This document shows, in pieces, positions 40,691-53,119 of a DNA stretch of 64,000 nucleotides; position 1 is the first letter of the stretch, and every line of letters begins with the position of its first letter. The DNA comes from Shinella sp. UYSO24 (GTDB lineage Bacteria > Pseudomonadota > Alphaproteobacteria > Rhizobiales > Rhizobiaceae): assembly GCA_902167985.1 (NCBI GenBank), contig CABHNZ010000003.1:124001-188000 (forward strand), in the 5' to 3' direction. Under the pieces are notes generated by a model, which had not been told where the DNA came from, ran no database searches, and was given only the letters and a program-made list of their open reading frames with translations. The translations under genes and the position numbers were made by a program.

Positions 40691-41480
40691 ATGCTGACCA
40701 CACTTGCGATGTTGATGAGCCTGACCGCGACGACCAGCCATGCCGCCGCTCCGAGCGCCGGTGGCGAGGTCGATGTACAGCTTGTTCTGGCGGTCGATAC
40801 ATCCCGCTCCATGGATCCCGAAGAAGTCCGCATTCAGCGCGAGGGCTATGTCGAGGCGCTCAAGCACAAGGAATTCATCGATGCGGTCAGAAACGGCCTG
40901 ACCGGCCGCATCGCAATCAGCTATTTCGAATGGGCCGGTGATGTGGTGCCGGGATCAGTCCTCGGCTGGCAGGTGATCGAAACTCAGGCCGACGCAATCG
41001 CTTTTGCCGACAAGCTGGAGGCAAGGCCGATCGAAACCCAGCGCCGCACCTCGATATCGGCAGCGGTCGCGCAGGGCGCCTCGATGATCGTCTCAAGCCC
41101 CTATCGCGGCATGCGTCAGGTCATCGACATTTCCGGCGATGGCCCGAACAATAGCGGCAATCCGGTTGCACCGCGCGCGACAAGGCGGTTGAAGCCGGTA
41201 TCGTCATCAACGGCCTTGCCATCCTCCTGCGCCCTTCGGGGCGCCCGGAGGCCTTGATAAATACTATGCTGATTGCGTCATAGGCGGTCCGGGCGCCTTC
41301 GTCCTGCCGGTACACCAGATCGAGGATTTTGCCGTGGCGGTGCGCCGCAAACTGGTGATGGAGATCAGTGACCGCGGCCCCTCCGGCGCAGATGCCCTCG
41401 TACGAAAGATTGCCGCGACGGAGCCCCAGACGGATTGCCTCGTGGGAGAAAGGCAATGGCAGGATTTCTACGATCGGTGA
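40691..41480 (+). CDS. DUF1194 von Willebrand factor A-domain protein (two frameshifts)
   Basis: Secreted or periplasmic protein of about 263 residues with a signal peptide (LTTLAMLMSLTATTSHA) and a VWA domain: LVLAVDTSRSMDPEE is the MIDAS metal-binding DxSxS motif, and DISGDGPNNSG carries a further ligand. Such domains bind protein partners through a metal ion. Frames change near 41175 and near 41258; at the second, CCTTGATAAA should be CCTTGGATAAA to read EALDKYYADCVIGG, so one G is missing. The family is common in alphaproteobacteria but has no settled function. Confidence 0.82.
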
Positions 41481-41493
41481 CGGGAACGCCGCC

Positions 41494-42137
41494 TCAGGCG
41501 CCGCCGCCCTCAGAAACCTGCCTTGCGAAACGCCTCACCTCGCTCGCCATCCTTTTCATATGATCAGCGGCTGTGAAGCCTGAAATGCTCTTGCGTGGCT
41601 TGAGGTCGTGATCACCATCCTCCAGCCAGACTATCTCGATCGAAGGCGCAAGCGGATAGGAAGGCACTTCGTCCTTGCCGCCGAATGGGTCACGCGTGCC
41701 CTGGCAGATCAATGCAGGCGTCTTCAGCCCTTCCAGATGCGCCGTGCGCAATTGCTCCGGCTTGCCGGGCGGATGGAAGGGATAGCCAAGGCAGACGAGG
41801 CCGCTCACGCGCGCTTCTGCATGGAGCTCATCGGCAAGCATGCTGGCAACCCGCCCGCCCATCGACTTCCCGCCGATCAGGATCGCGTCGATACCGCCAA
41901 GGCCTCGACCGCGGCGCGATATTCACCGATCAGCAGTTCTGCCTTCGGCGGCGGACGCCTGCCGCCATTCCGGCGCGCAGCCATATAGGCAAACTCGAAG
42001 CGAGCGACACGGATCCCCGCCGCGGCGATCGCAACAGCAGCGGCCGTCATGGCGGATGCGTCCATCGGAGCCCCTGCACCATGTGCAAGAAGCAGGGTCG
42101 CCGGCGCATCTTCCGATCCGTCTATCAGAAAATCCAT
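41494..42137 (-). CDS. Alpha/beta-hydrolase family protein (KANL3/Tex30-like, frameshifted)
   Basis: About 214 residues from the ATG at 42137. LLLAHGAGAPMDASAM is the oxyanion region, GKSMGG (about residue 90) the nucleophile elbow, and DGDHDLKP holds the catalytic histidine; TRDPFG probably holds the acid. The frame breaks near 41880, just before the nucleophile elbow. The family is predicted to be hydrolases but substrates are unknown. Stands alone between the VWA gene (convergent, 13 bases) and pobA. Confidence 0.8.
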
Positions 42138-42211
42138 CTCGTCTTCCCTGCTGAAAGTGGCGCATACGAAAGCGGGCGCAGCAACGGCGCCCTGCTTTTG
42201 CCTTGCCATCT

Positions 42212-44423
<2,212 letters not shown>

Positions 44424-44534
44424 CAATTCGTGCAAGACGCCACGATCGATCCGCCCATATATGCGTTAGCCTCCGCACCCGCCATCACGTCGATGCGTCA
44501 GGATCGGATGGCGATATAATGAAGGAGTACAGGG

Positions 44535-45067
44535 ATGAATAAGATTGTTGCCGTAGCTATTGCTGCTATTCCGGCTATCACTGCCGTTGGAACCGCTTCC
44601 GCGGCGGACATGATCCGACGCCATGAGGCAGCGCCGAGCTACCAGGAACCGGACCAGCGCGGTGGCGTGCGGATCGGCTATCTGGATTGCCGGATTGGCG
44701 GCGGCGTTGGCTACGTCATCGGCTCTGCGAAGGAGGCCGATTGCGCCTTCACCTCGGCCATCGGCAGCGAGCCGATCGACCGCTATACCGGCGCCGTGCG
44801 CAAGATGGGTATCGACCTCGGCTTTACCACCCGTACGCGGATGATCTGGGCTGTCTTCGCACCGACCGCCGGCTACCATCATGGTTCGCTTGCAGGCCTC
44901 TACCAGGCGCAACGGCTGAAGCCACGCTCGGCGCCGGCATCGGTGCCAATATTCTGGTTGGCGGCACGAGCGGCTCCATCCACCTGCAGACCGTGAGCGT
45001 TACCGGCCAGCTCGGCCTCAACGTTGCCGCAACCGGCACGTCCATGACGCTGACGCCCGCCAACTGA
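44535..45067 (+). CDS. DUF992-family secreted protein (frameshifted)
   Basis: About 177 residues, with signal peptide KIVAVAIAAIPAITAVGTASA. The mature part shows RIGYLDCRIGGGVGYVIGSA, a conserved stretch of this rhizobial family, then KEADCAFTS, and after the break ATLGAGIGANILVGG. A G is missing near 44908: CAGGCGCAACGG should be CAGGGCGCAACGG to read YQGATAEATLG. Ends at 45067 followed by a strong terminator. Function unknown; the two cysteines and the signal peptide suggest a periplasmic or outer-membrane-facing protein. Confidence 0.85.
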
Positions 45068-45118
45068 TATCGGCGGACTGATGACGAGGCCTGTCCTCAT
45101 GAGAGGATGGCCACCTCC

Positions 45119-45141
45119 GGCCCGCGGCAAAGCCGCGGGTC
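45119..45141 (+). terminator. Rho-independent-like terminator of the DUF992 gene
   Basis: CCCGCGGC (45121-45128) and GCCGCGGG (45132-45139) pair perfectly around AAA, with a further G-T and G-C pair possible, followed by AGAGTTTTC. A weaker hairpin TCCTC-ATGA-GAGGA lies upstream at about 45094-45107. Confidence 0.65.
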
Positions 45142-45272
45142 AGAGTTTTCTGCCGAAGAACGGCACAGAAGCTGCACTTGAAGCAGCCACTCTATGATCA
45201 TACGTTGATGACAAACAGGAAAAGCAGGGCTGCTCCCAGGCCTTGATTTCGTTGTCCATCGGGATTTGCATC

Positions 45273-46177
45273 ATGGATATAGAAAAAACATTGCGATCGA
45301 TCGTTGCAGTTCGCTCCACCATCCCCAAGGACGCGTTCACGGCCGATACGCTCGGAACGCGTCGCGAAGGAAGCGGCGTCGTCATTCGCGAAAACGGATT
45401 GGTCCTGACGATCGGCTACCTCATCACGGAAGCCGATGATGTCTGGCTGACCCGCCATGACGGCAAGATGGTGCCGGCCCACGCGCTTGCCTTTGATCAG
45501 AAGACCGGCTTCGGACTGGTACAGGCGCTCGCGCCGCTTGACCTGCCGGCCCTCGAGATCGGTGATTCCAGTGCAGCAGAAATTGGCGACCCCGTCGCTC
45601 TCGCCGATGGCGAGGGTGAGTATGTCGATGCCAAGATCGTCGCCAAGCAGGAATTTGCCGGCTACTGGGAATATCTCCTCGATGAAGCGATCTTCACCGC
45701 ACCGGCGCATCCCTCATGGGGTGGTGCGGCGCTGGTGGATGATGACGGCAAGCTCGTGGGCATCGGATCGCTTCGGTTGCAAATGAGCAAAGGTGGCGAG
45801 ATCGCCGATATCAACATGGCGGTGCCGATCGACCTGATCAAACCGATCCTCGACGATCTTCTCTACAATGGCGAGTTCAACCAGCAGCCACGCCCATGGC
45901 TCGGGGCGTTTCCGCCGAAACCAACGGCGAGGTTGTGGTGATGAGCGTGACCGAGAATGGGCCGGCCGCCAAGGGCGGGTTGAAGCGTGGCGACGTCATC
46001 TCCGAAATCCGCGATGGCGAGGTGGATGGCCTGGCGGACTTTTATCGCAAGGTCTGGGAAAGCGGACCGCCAGGAGCGGAAATCCCGATGCGCATACTTC
46101 GCGACGGCCGGGAAGCCTGGCTCAGGATCAAGTCCGAAGACCGGAATGATTATCTGCGCAAACCACAGCTGCAATAG
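45273..46177 (+). CDS. Trypsin-like (HtrA/S1C) PDZ protein lacking the catalytic triad (frameshifted)
   Basis: About 301 residues, start ATG at 45273 (MDIEKTLRSIVAVRSTIP), no signal peptide. The fold of an HtrA protease is recognisable: GSGVVIRENGLVLTIGYLI, FDQKTGFGLVQA, HPSWGGAALVDDDG, and a C-terminal PDZ domain (RPWLG then VTENGPAAKGGLKRGDVISE). But the histidine position (usually LTNAHVV) is IGYLI, the aspartate position (usually DLALL) is GFGLV, and the serine site is altered. The protein is therefore probably an inactive adaptor or chaperone. The frame breaks near 45905 between the two domains. Its end overlaps the convergent gene at 46150 by 28 bases. Confidence 0.8.
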
Positions 46178-46659
46178 TTTTGCCAGGGCTCTGGCGGGCT
46201 TGTCATGTGCCCGCCCGGCTCGCCACCCGGAGTGACATGTCCGGCCGAAGGTCGTCCAGCCATTGGCCGGCCGGCTCGATCAAGCGCCAGATGCCGCCAG
46301 GCAATGTAAACCGAGTGAACCTTCGCTACCGGATCGGCAGTGTTTTTGCCTGCACTGCGATAGTAGCGGCCGTCCCGTTTGACCGGATGATATTTTTGAT
46401 ACATCTGGCTTCGCTTGTCCTGCCGTACAGCATCCTGAAGCAGGCGTTCCAGCGCATGCGCATCCTTCTGACCGAGGCGATCGGCAAGCACGACCAGATG
46501 CTGATAGCCCTGTTCGTTGCGATATTCGGCAAGCCTGCGCGCGCTTGAGCGCGATGTATATCCAATGATGAATTCGCGAACATCCGGCGATCGAATAATA
46601 GATCTGACAGTATCCAAATATGCATCAGCCCGACCAAGTGCAGAATCCGCATTCCCCAC
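46150..46659 (-). CDS. Unrecognised protein, possibly GIY-YIG-like
   Basis: 169 residues from a GTG at 46659; the start is uncertain because an upstream stop lies close by and no strong ribosome site precedes it. The N-terminal half contains EFIIGYTSRSSARRLAEYR followed by YQHLVVLADRLGQKDAHALE, which resembles the strand-strand-helix and later glutamate of GIY-YIG nuclease-fold proteins (FxIGYTS, R, Y/H and E positions). The C-terminal part is Gly/Pro-rich and overlaps the end of the convergent protease-like gene by 28 bases, which may mean its true stop was earlier. Function unknown. Confidence 0.5.
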   Translation of the reverse strand: MGNADSALGRADAYLDTVRSIIRSPDVREFIIGYTSRSSARRLAEYRNEQGYQHLVVLADRLGQKDAHALERLLQDAVRQDKRSQMYQKYHPVKRDGRYYRSAGKNTADPVAKVHSVYIAWRHLALDRAGRPMAGRPSAGHVTPGGEPGGHMTSPPEPWQNYCSCGLRR

Positions 46660-46879
46660 TCCAAAAGCAATAAATTACAATTCAAAATTCCGACATCATG
46701 TCATAATTATCAGTAAAGACGCCCGGAAATTGTGATCGGTAGAGGCGCGAGCTCAGCATCGGGGAGCGCCTGTTGCACAACGACAACGCAACGTTGCGCG
46801 CGCCCGTCATCCTACCCCTTGACCACGATGGGGATCGCCGCATAGTGCGTCGGCAAATTCCACGCCAGCAGAGCTTCCC

Positions 46880-48049
46880 ATGACCTTTACGAGACCCGAG
46901 ATCAGCCGTCGCGCCGCGGCTGCCCCCCGCAGCGGCATCGGCGAAATCGTTGCCTATGCCCGCGGCAGGGATAATCTTATGCCGCTCTGGATCGGCGAGG
47001 GCGACCTCCCGACCCCCACCTTCATCAGCGATGCCGCCGGCGACGCGCTTCGGGCAGGGGAAACCTTCTACACCTGGACGCAGGGTATTCCCGAGCTTCG
47101 GCAGGCGCTTGTGCGCTATTACCAGCGCCATTACGCAACGAGTCTCTCGGCCGACAACATGTATGTGACCGGCTCGGGCATGCAGGCCATTGTCCTTGCC
47201 CTGCAGGCTGTCGCATCCGCTGGCGATGAAGTGATTTATCTGACGCCCGCCTGGCCGAATGTCGTCAACGCGATGACCGTTTCGGAAGTCAATCCGGTGG
47301 GCGTCGAACTGACTTTCGATGATGGCCGCTGGTCACTCGATATCGACCGCCTGGCCGCAGCGATCACACCCCGCACGAAAGCCCTGTTCGTCAACACGCC
47401 GTCCAACCCGACAGGCTGGACGGCGACCCGCGAGGATCTCGCAGCGCTGGTGCAGCTCGCCCGTCAGCATGGCCTCTGGATCATCGCAGACGAGATCTAT
47501 GGCCTTTACTATTACCCCGGCCCGAGAGCCCCGTCCTTCTTCGATGTCATGGATGCGGAAGACCGTATCATCTTCGCCAACTCCTTCTCGAAGAACTGGT
47601 GCATGACAGGCTGGCGTGTCGGCTGGCTCGTTGCCCCCGCCGATATCGGGCAGACACTGACCAACCTCATCCAGTATTCCACCTCCGGCGTCGCGCAGTT
47701 CATGCAGAAGGGTGCAATCGCCGCCCTCGACCATGGCGACGACTTCATTCGCAGCAATATCGAACGAGCGAGGATTTCGCGCGATATTCTCTGCGACGCG
47801 CTGGTTGCGACCAATCGGGTCGAGACCCGCAAGCCGGATGGTGCGCTCTATGCGTTCCTGAAGATCGATGGCGTGACCGACAGCCGCGACGAGGCCTTCC
47901 GGATCGTCGATGCGACCGGCGTCGGCCTGGCGCCTGGAACCGCCTTCGGCGCCGGCGGCGCATCCTTCATGCGTGGCTGTTTCCTGCGGGATCCGAAGCA
48001 AGTCGAGGATGCTGCAGAGCGGTTGACGCGCTACATACGCAACCGCTGA
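46880..48049 (+). CDS. Class I/II PLP-dependent aminotransferase
   Basis: Intact, 389 residues. Aspartate-aminotransferase fold with MPLWIGEGDLPTPTFI near the start, NTPSNPTGWTATRE (about 173-186), ADEIYGLYYY with the PLP ring aspartate (about 205), the Schiff-base lysine in NSFSKNWCMTGWRVGW (about 237), and the carboxylate-binding arginine near MRGCFLR. Resembles aspartate/aromatic-type aminotransferases of fold type I; specific substrate not determined. It stands alone, with its own gap on each side. Confidence 0.92.
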   Translation: MTFTRPEISRRAAAAPRSGIGEIVAYARGRDNLMPLWIGEGDLPTPTFISDAAGDALRAGETFYTWTQGIPELRQALVRYYQRHYATSLSADNMYVTGSGMQAIVLALQAVASAGDEVIYLTPAWPNVVNAMTVSEVNPVGVELTFDDGRWSLDIDRLAAAITPRTKALFVNTPSNPTGWTATREDLAALVQLARQHGLWIIADEIYGLYYYPGPRAPSFFDVMDAEDRIIFANSFSKNWCMTGWRVGWLVAPADIGQTLTNLIQYSTSGVAQFMQKGAIAALDHGDDFIRSNIERARISRDILCDALVATNRVETRKPDGALYAFLKIDGVTDSRDEAFRIVDATGVGLAPGTAFGAGGASFMRGCFLRDPKQVEDAAERLTRYIRNR

Positions 48050-48103
48050 ATGCACAGAATTTCGGACCGTGGTTGCAATCGACCGCGGTCCGAAGGCTGC
48101 TTG

Positions 48104-48409
48104 TCACGCGTCGAGCTGCTCGCGCGGCTTCATGGTATGCAGATAGTTAAGAACGTGGTCGACGGATTGCTGCCGGCCTGTAGGAACGGAGACTGCTGCC
48201 GCTCCATGCGCCTGCTTGCGTTCGATCGGCAGTATATCGACCACGTCGCTCAGACTGAAAGACTTGGTAACACCGGAAATCTCGGCGTGAAGAATGCGCC
48301 CGATGACTTTGATGCCACTTGCAATGAAATTGCGCTCATTACCATCGTCGAAGACAGACACGACAAACATTTCATGCCCCTGAACTTGATTGAACTCTGG
48401 CAGCGTCAT
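48104..48409 (-). CDS. Small protein of unknown function
   Basis: 101 residues from the ATG at 48409. Strand-rich N-terminus (HEMFVVSVFDDGNERNFIAS and GVTKSFSLSDVVDILP) with no signal peptide or membrane segment. Codon use is less GC-biased at third positions than in neighbouring genes. I do not recognise it; it converges with the aminotransferase gene with a gap of 54 bases. A real gene is likely but not certain. Confidence 0.5.
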   Translation of the reverse strand: MTLPEFNQVQGHEMFVVSVFDDGNERNFIASGIKVIGRILHAEISGVTKSFSLSDVVDILPIERKQAHGAAAVSVPTGRQQSVDHVLNYLHTMKPREQLDA

Positions 48410-48566
48410 GCCGCGGCGCAGTAAGTGAAATGAAAAGAGTTAATAAATCTTCCTATTCGTGATCACTTCCATATCCAAAAGCAAGATAATTATCATTCAG
48501 GATTGAAAAACGCGTTGCCACTGCGCAACCACTGGTCGCAACATCTTGCTTGATCTCAACAAAAAT

Positions 48567-48593
48567 CACCGGAATCCGTTTTGGATCCCGGTG
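48567..48593 (-). terminator. Rho-independent terminator of the Old Yellow Enzyme gene
   Basis: On the minus strand an 11-position stem with one mismatch (CACCGG/CCGGTG plus GGAT/ATCC) around AAAAC is followed by ATTTTTG. It lies 27 bases after the oxidoreductase stop. This is the clearest textbook terminator in the window. Confidence 0.8.
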
Positions 48594-48619
48594 ACGATAT
48601 CGGCTCGACAATCGATCGA

Positions 48620-49723
48620 TCAGGACTTGAAAAGCGTCTTGAACTGGGACGGCTGGCATCGCAGGTACTGGCTGGCCGCCTTGACCTGGCCACCGAGCGC
48701 CGCAGCCGCATGCCAGGGCCAGCGCGGATCATAGAGAACGGTGCGTGCGAGACCGATCAGATCTGCATCGCCTGTTGCGACGATGGCTTCCGCCTGCGCC
48801 GGTTCCGTGATGAGACCAACAGCGACGACGGGAACACCGACCTCTGCCTTGACGGCGCGGGCAAGCGGCACCTGATAGCTTGGCGAAACAGGGATACGCT
48901 GTTCCGGATGCAGGCCACCGCTCGACACATGGATCGCGTCGCAGCCCCGCGCCTCCAGCGCCTTGGCAAAGGCAATCGTCTGTTCCAGATCGACACCACC
49001 ATCGACCCAGTCTGTCGCAGACACGCGCATGGTCACGGGCTTGCCGGCGGGGAATACAGCACGCACGGCATCAAATACCTCGAGCGGGAACCGCATGCGG
49101 TTCTCCAGCGAACCGCCATATTCGTCGGTGCGCTGGTTGGAGAGCGGTGACAGGAACTGATGCAGAAGATAGCCATGCGCGCCATGGATCTGGATCGCGT
49201 CGATCCCAAGACGCGCAGACCGCTCGGCAGCCTTGACGAAGGCGTCCCGCAGCACCTTGAGCCGGTCACGGTCGAGGGCAGTTGGCGCCGCATGCGCGGC
49301 AGCGAAGGGCACGGCCGAGGGCGCCTCAGTCTGCCAGCCATTCGCATGATCCGGCGCAATCTGTCCGCCACCCAGCCAGGGGAGATTGGAGGATGCCTTG
49401 CGCCCGGCATGCGCCAGCTGGATGGCAATCGGCATGTCGGACCAGCGGCGCACGCCATCCAGCACCCGCGCCATCGCCGTTTCACAGGCATCGTCATAAA
49501 GGCCGACATCCGCATGGGTGATCCGGCCTTCTGGGACAACGGCCGTTGCCTCGATCGTCAGGAGCCCGGCCCCGGACTGGGCCAGTTGCCCAAGATGCAT
49601 GAGATGCCAGTCCGTCATCTGCCCGTTTTCGGCGGAATACTGGCACATCGGCGCAATCACGATGCGGTTTTCCAGCTCCAGTCCGCCCACCTTGTAAGGC
49701 GTGAACAATACGGGTTGCGCCAT
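48620..49723 (-). CDS. NADH:flavin oxidoreductase, Old Yellow Enzyme family (YqjM-like)
   Basis: FMN-dependent ene-reductase of 367 residues, intact. The ATG at 49723 has AAGGA nine bases upstream. IAPMCQYSAENG carries the cysteine typical of the thermophilic-like YqjM class, IQLAHAGRKAS is the flavin site, and IQIHGAHGYLLHQFLSPLSN and NQRTDEYGGSLENR are the family signatures including the paired histidine ligands. Such enzymes reduce activated alkenes, quinones or nitro compounds in stress responses. It lies 123 bases after a hybrid sensor kinase on the same strand and ends at a clear terminator. Confidence 0.93.
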   Translation of the reverse strand: MAQPVLFTPYKVGGLELENRIVIAPMCQYSAENGQMTDWHLMHLGQLAQSGAGLLTIEATAVVPEGRITHADVGLYDDACETAMARVLDGVRRWSDMPIAIQLAHAGRKASSNLPWLGGGQIAPDHANGWQTEAPSAVPFAAAHAAPTALDRDRLKVLRDAFVKAAERSARLGIDAIQIHGAHGYLLHQFLSPLSNQRTDEYGGSLENRMRFPLEVFDAVRAVFPAGKPVTMRVSATDWVDGGVDLEQTIAFAKALEARGCDAIHVSSGGLHPEQRIPVSPSYQVPLARAVKAEVGVPVVAVGLITEPAQAEAIVATGDADLIGLARTVLYDPRWPWHAAAALGGQVKAASQYLRCQPSQFKTLFKS

Positions 49724-49846
49724 GAGAATATCCTTCGGCAATGTTGAGTGGGAAATATGGAATATGCTTGCGGCGATATAGGAAGCCGCAAAGCCCTGCT
49801 CAATGCGCCCAGGACAAATTTGCACACGGTGCCTCAGCCGTGAGCC

Positions 49847-52800
49847 TCAAGCAGCATCCGGCCTGCGCGTGCTGCCTATGTCCCGCAGAGCGGCCGCCAG
49901 TTCGGCATCGCCGTAAGGCTTTTTCAAAAGGACCGCATCCGTAATGTCGGTATCCTCCGGTATCCGATCATTGCCCGTCGCGAAAATCACCCCGATCGAG
50001 GGAATGAGGGCTTGCGCCTCGTTTGCAAGGCGACCACCACTCATGCCCGGCAATCCGACATCGGTGACGAGAATATCGAAAGACTGGCCCGCCTTGATGA
50101 AGGACAGCGCCTCCTCGGCGCTGGCGGCCTCGATGACGGTATGGCCAAGCTCCGACAGAAGATCGGCAGTGCTCATGCGGATGAGGAAATCATCCTCGAC
50201 CAGCAGCACATCCCATACCGGCATGGACGCAGGAACCGGGATATCCTCGGCCGCGGGAGCGCCGGTCGCTTTGGCGCGGTTGCGCTGCTGCTGATTGTTC
50301 AGAACCTGCCGGATCTTGCGGGCGAGGGCCTCCCGCGCGTAGGGCTTCGACAGAAGCTCGACACCCGGATCAAGCCTGCCGCCATGAACGATCGAGTTCT
50401 CCGTATAGCCTGACGTGAAAAGCACGGCGATGCCGGGTAGCCGCTCGCGGGCGTGGCGGGCAAGCTCCGGGCTTTTCAGCGGTCCCGGCATCACCACATC
50501 CGTGAAAAGCAGATCGATCGGTACACCGCTTTCGATCACGCTCAGCGCACCGGAGGCATCCCGCGCCTTCAGGACTGCGTAGCCGAGATCACCAAGCATC
50601 TCGACCACCGTGGCGCGCACCTGCTCATCATCCTCGGCAACCAGAATGGTTTCGGTGCCGCCTGTCACCGGCCCATAATCCGGCTCGGCGATCAGATCCT
50701 CGCTGCGCTGGACCCGGGGGAAATAGATCTTGACGGTCGTGCCCTGGCCGACCTCACTGTAGATCTTCACATGTCCGCCGGACTGTTTGACGAAGCCATA
50801 GACCATGGAAAGGCCAAGCCCGGTTCCCTTGCCGACCGGCTTGGTCGAAAAGAAAGGTTCAAAGACCTGTTCCAGAATTTCAAGCGACATGCCGGTACCG
50901 GTGTCGGAGACGGCCAGCATGACATACTGGCCCGGTGACGCATCGGCGTTCTGGCGCACATAGGTATCGTCGAGAAAGGCATTGCCCGCCTCGATCGTCA
51001 GCTTGCCACCGCCGTCCATCGCATCGCGTGCATTGATGGCGAGGTTGAGCAGCGCATTCTCCATCTGCGTCGGATCGACGAGCACGTTCCACAGGCCGCC
51101 CGAACGGATTGTCTCCACTTCGATATCGTCACCAAGCGTGCGGCGCAGCAATTCCTCGATCCCGTTGAGGAAACGGCCGATATTGACGACCTTCGGCTCC
51201 AGAGGCTGGCGCCGGCCGAAGGCAAGCAGCTGGCTGGCCAGCTTCGATCCCCGCTGCACGCCGGCCAGCGCATTCTCGATACGCCGTGCGGCCCGGTCAT
51301 TGCCCTCGATATCCTTGGCCAGCAATTGAAGATTGCCCGAAATCACCTGCAGGAGATTGTTGAAGTCATGCGCAACACCGCCGGTCAGCTGGCCGAGGGC
51401 TTCCATCTTCTGCGACTGGCGAAGCACGTCTTCGGTGCGCAGGCGCTCGGCGATCTCCTCGGCAACCTTCTGCTCGAGACCGGCATTGAGTGCCTGCAAG
51501 GCCTCTTCCGCGCGGCGCCGTTCCGCCAGTTCCTGTCCGGCCTCGCGAAACAGCCGCGCATTGTCGATGGCGATCGCCACCTGGCTTGCGGCGCCGGCGA
51601 CGAGCCGCTCATGGTCTTCGCGAAACCTGCCCGGTTCCGGATGGCCGAAGAACAGGCAGCCGATCACTTCGGCCGAACGGGAGACGACCGGAACCGCCAT
51701 ATAGCTTCTGACAGGCAGATGGCCGGGCGGCATGCCTCTGAAAGGCTTGGAGTGCCCATAGCGGGGATCGGCCAGAATGTCGTCGGAGCGGATGATCCCT
51801 TCCCCGGCGAAAGTGGAGCGGAAGAGGTCCGTGTTACGCGGCATCGGGAAGCCGGCAAACACATCACGCGGGACACCCGAAAGGGCATAGAGCATGTAGC
51901 CCTCCCCCTTCACATCCCGGACATTGTAGAAGAATGCGCCGAACTGCGCGCCCGTCAGCTCAACCCCGGCATCCGTCGTCCGCTGCACGACCTTTTCAAG
52001 ATCGAGTTCGGCGGAAAGCTCGATACCCAAGCGATTGAGAACTTCCAGATGACGCGTCTCGCGCAACAGCGCCATTTCCGCGCGCTTCTCATCGGTGACG
52101 TCGTGACCCTGAATGAAAACGCCGGTTGGCGTATCTTCATCGCCATAGAGAGGCTGGAAGATGAAATCGACAAACCGCTCTTCGGGCGGCTGACCAGCCT
52201 TGCGCGCCAGCGCCACAGGCGTCGCCTTGCCGATATAGGGTGTTCCGGTGCGAAGCACATCATCGAGAAGACCGATGAAACCCTGTTCGATGACTTCCGG
52301 CAGGGCTTCTCCGACAGCCATCCCGACGAGGTCACGACGGCCGACCAGCCGCTTGTAGGCATCATTGACCATCTCGAACACATGATCAGGACCATAGACA
52401 GTGGCCATGAAGCCGGGCGCCTGTTCGAACATCTGCTGCAGGCGCTGACGCTCACCCTGCAGCCGGCGGGCAGCATCGACGCGCGCGGTATTCTCGACTA
52501 CGATCGCCATGACGCCGGCAGGTGATCCCGCTTCGTCATAGAGTGGTGAATAATAGAGGTTCATGAACACGGAGGCCGGCGTGCCGGACCTGTCGAGCAG
52601 CATTTCCTGATCGGAGTAGATGAGCGTGCCGCCGGAGAAACCGACCTTCAGGACATTGGCATTGAAATCGGCAACTTCGGGCCATGCCTCAAGCACGTTG
52701 GCGCCGAGAATCGCGGGATGCCTATGCCCGGCAAATTGCGCATAGGCATCGTTATAGATCATCACCCCATTCGTATGCCACAGCGACACGATAGGAACGG

Positions 52801-52953
52801 GTGACTGCAGAAGCAGGGAAACAGAGGTCTTGAGGCTCTGCGGCCACAGCCCGATCGGCCAAGCGACGTGCGTTCCCATGGAAAGGCCGCAATCAGCCCT
52901 GCCATTTCACCCTTGTGCGAAAGAAAAGCCGTTTCAGCAGTCGGATAGGTCAT
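49847..52953 (-). CDS. Hybrid sensor histidine kinase with PAS, GAF and two receiver domains (frameshifted near start)
   Basis: About 1,035 residues, soluble. Order: two PAS domains (about 30-150 and 170-275), GAF domain (about 310-455), a HisKA helix pair with phospho-acceptor in [12 protein letters not shown] (about 530), HATPase ([35 protein letters not shown]), then two receivers with phospho-aspartates in FTDVVMPG and [13 protein letters not shown] is missing near 52858: CTTGGCCGATC should be CTTGGCCCGATC, joining ERTSLG to [12 protein letters not shown] as in related kinases. The start then is the ATG at 52953. It has no membrane segment, so it should sense a cytoplasmic signal, perhaps light, oxygen or redox. 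No DNA-binding response regulator is adjacent. Confidence 0.9.
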
Positions 52954-53119
52954 GATCGGCTTTCGGTGGTGACACTCTCACGTCAGCCGTCTTACATGAG
53001 CTTGACCACCTATGACAGCCTCCGCGGCGTGAGTTACCGCGCAACCTCCAAAAGGCGAGACTGCGGCGGATGTTTTTCGGCCGCAATCTCAGGCTTCAGG
53101 CGGAATGTCGCCAATGGCG

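Noticed and set aside
48453..48659. Short minus-strand frame downstream of the Old Yellow Enzyme gene
   Set aside because: It reads through the clear terminator at 48567-48593 and overlaps the end of the enzyme gene.
51326..52525. 399-codon plus-strand frame opposite the hybrid kinase
   Set aside because: Antisense shadow; the kinase frame has full PAS, GAF and kinase motifs.
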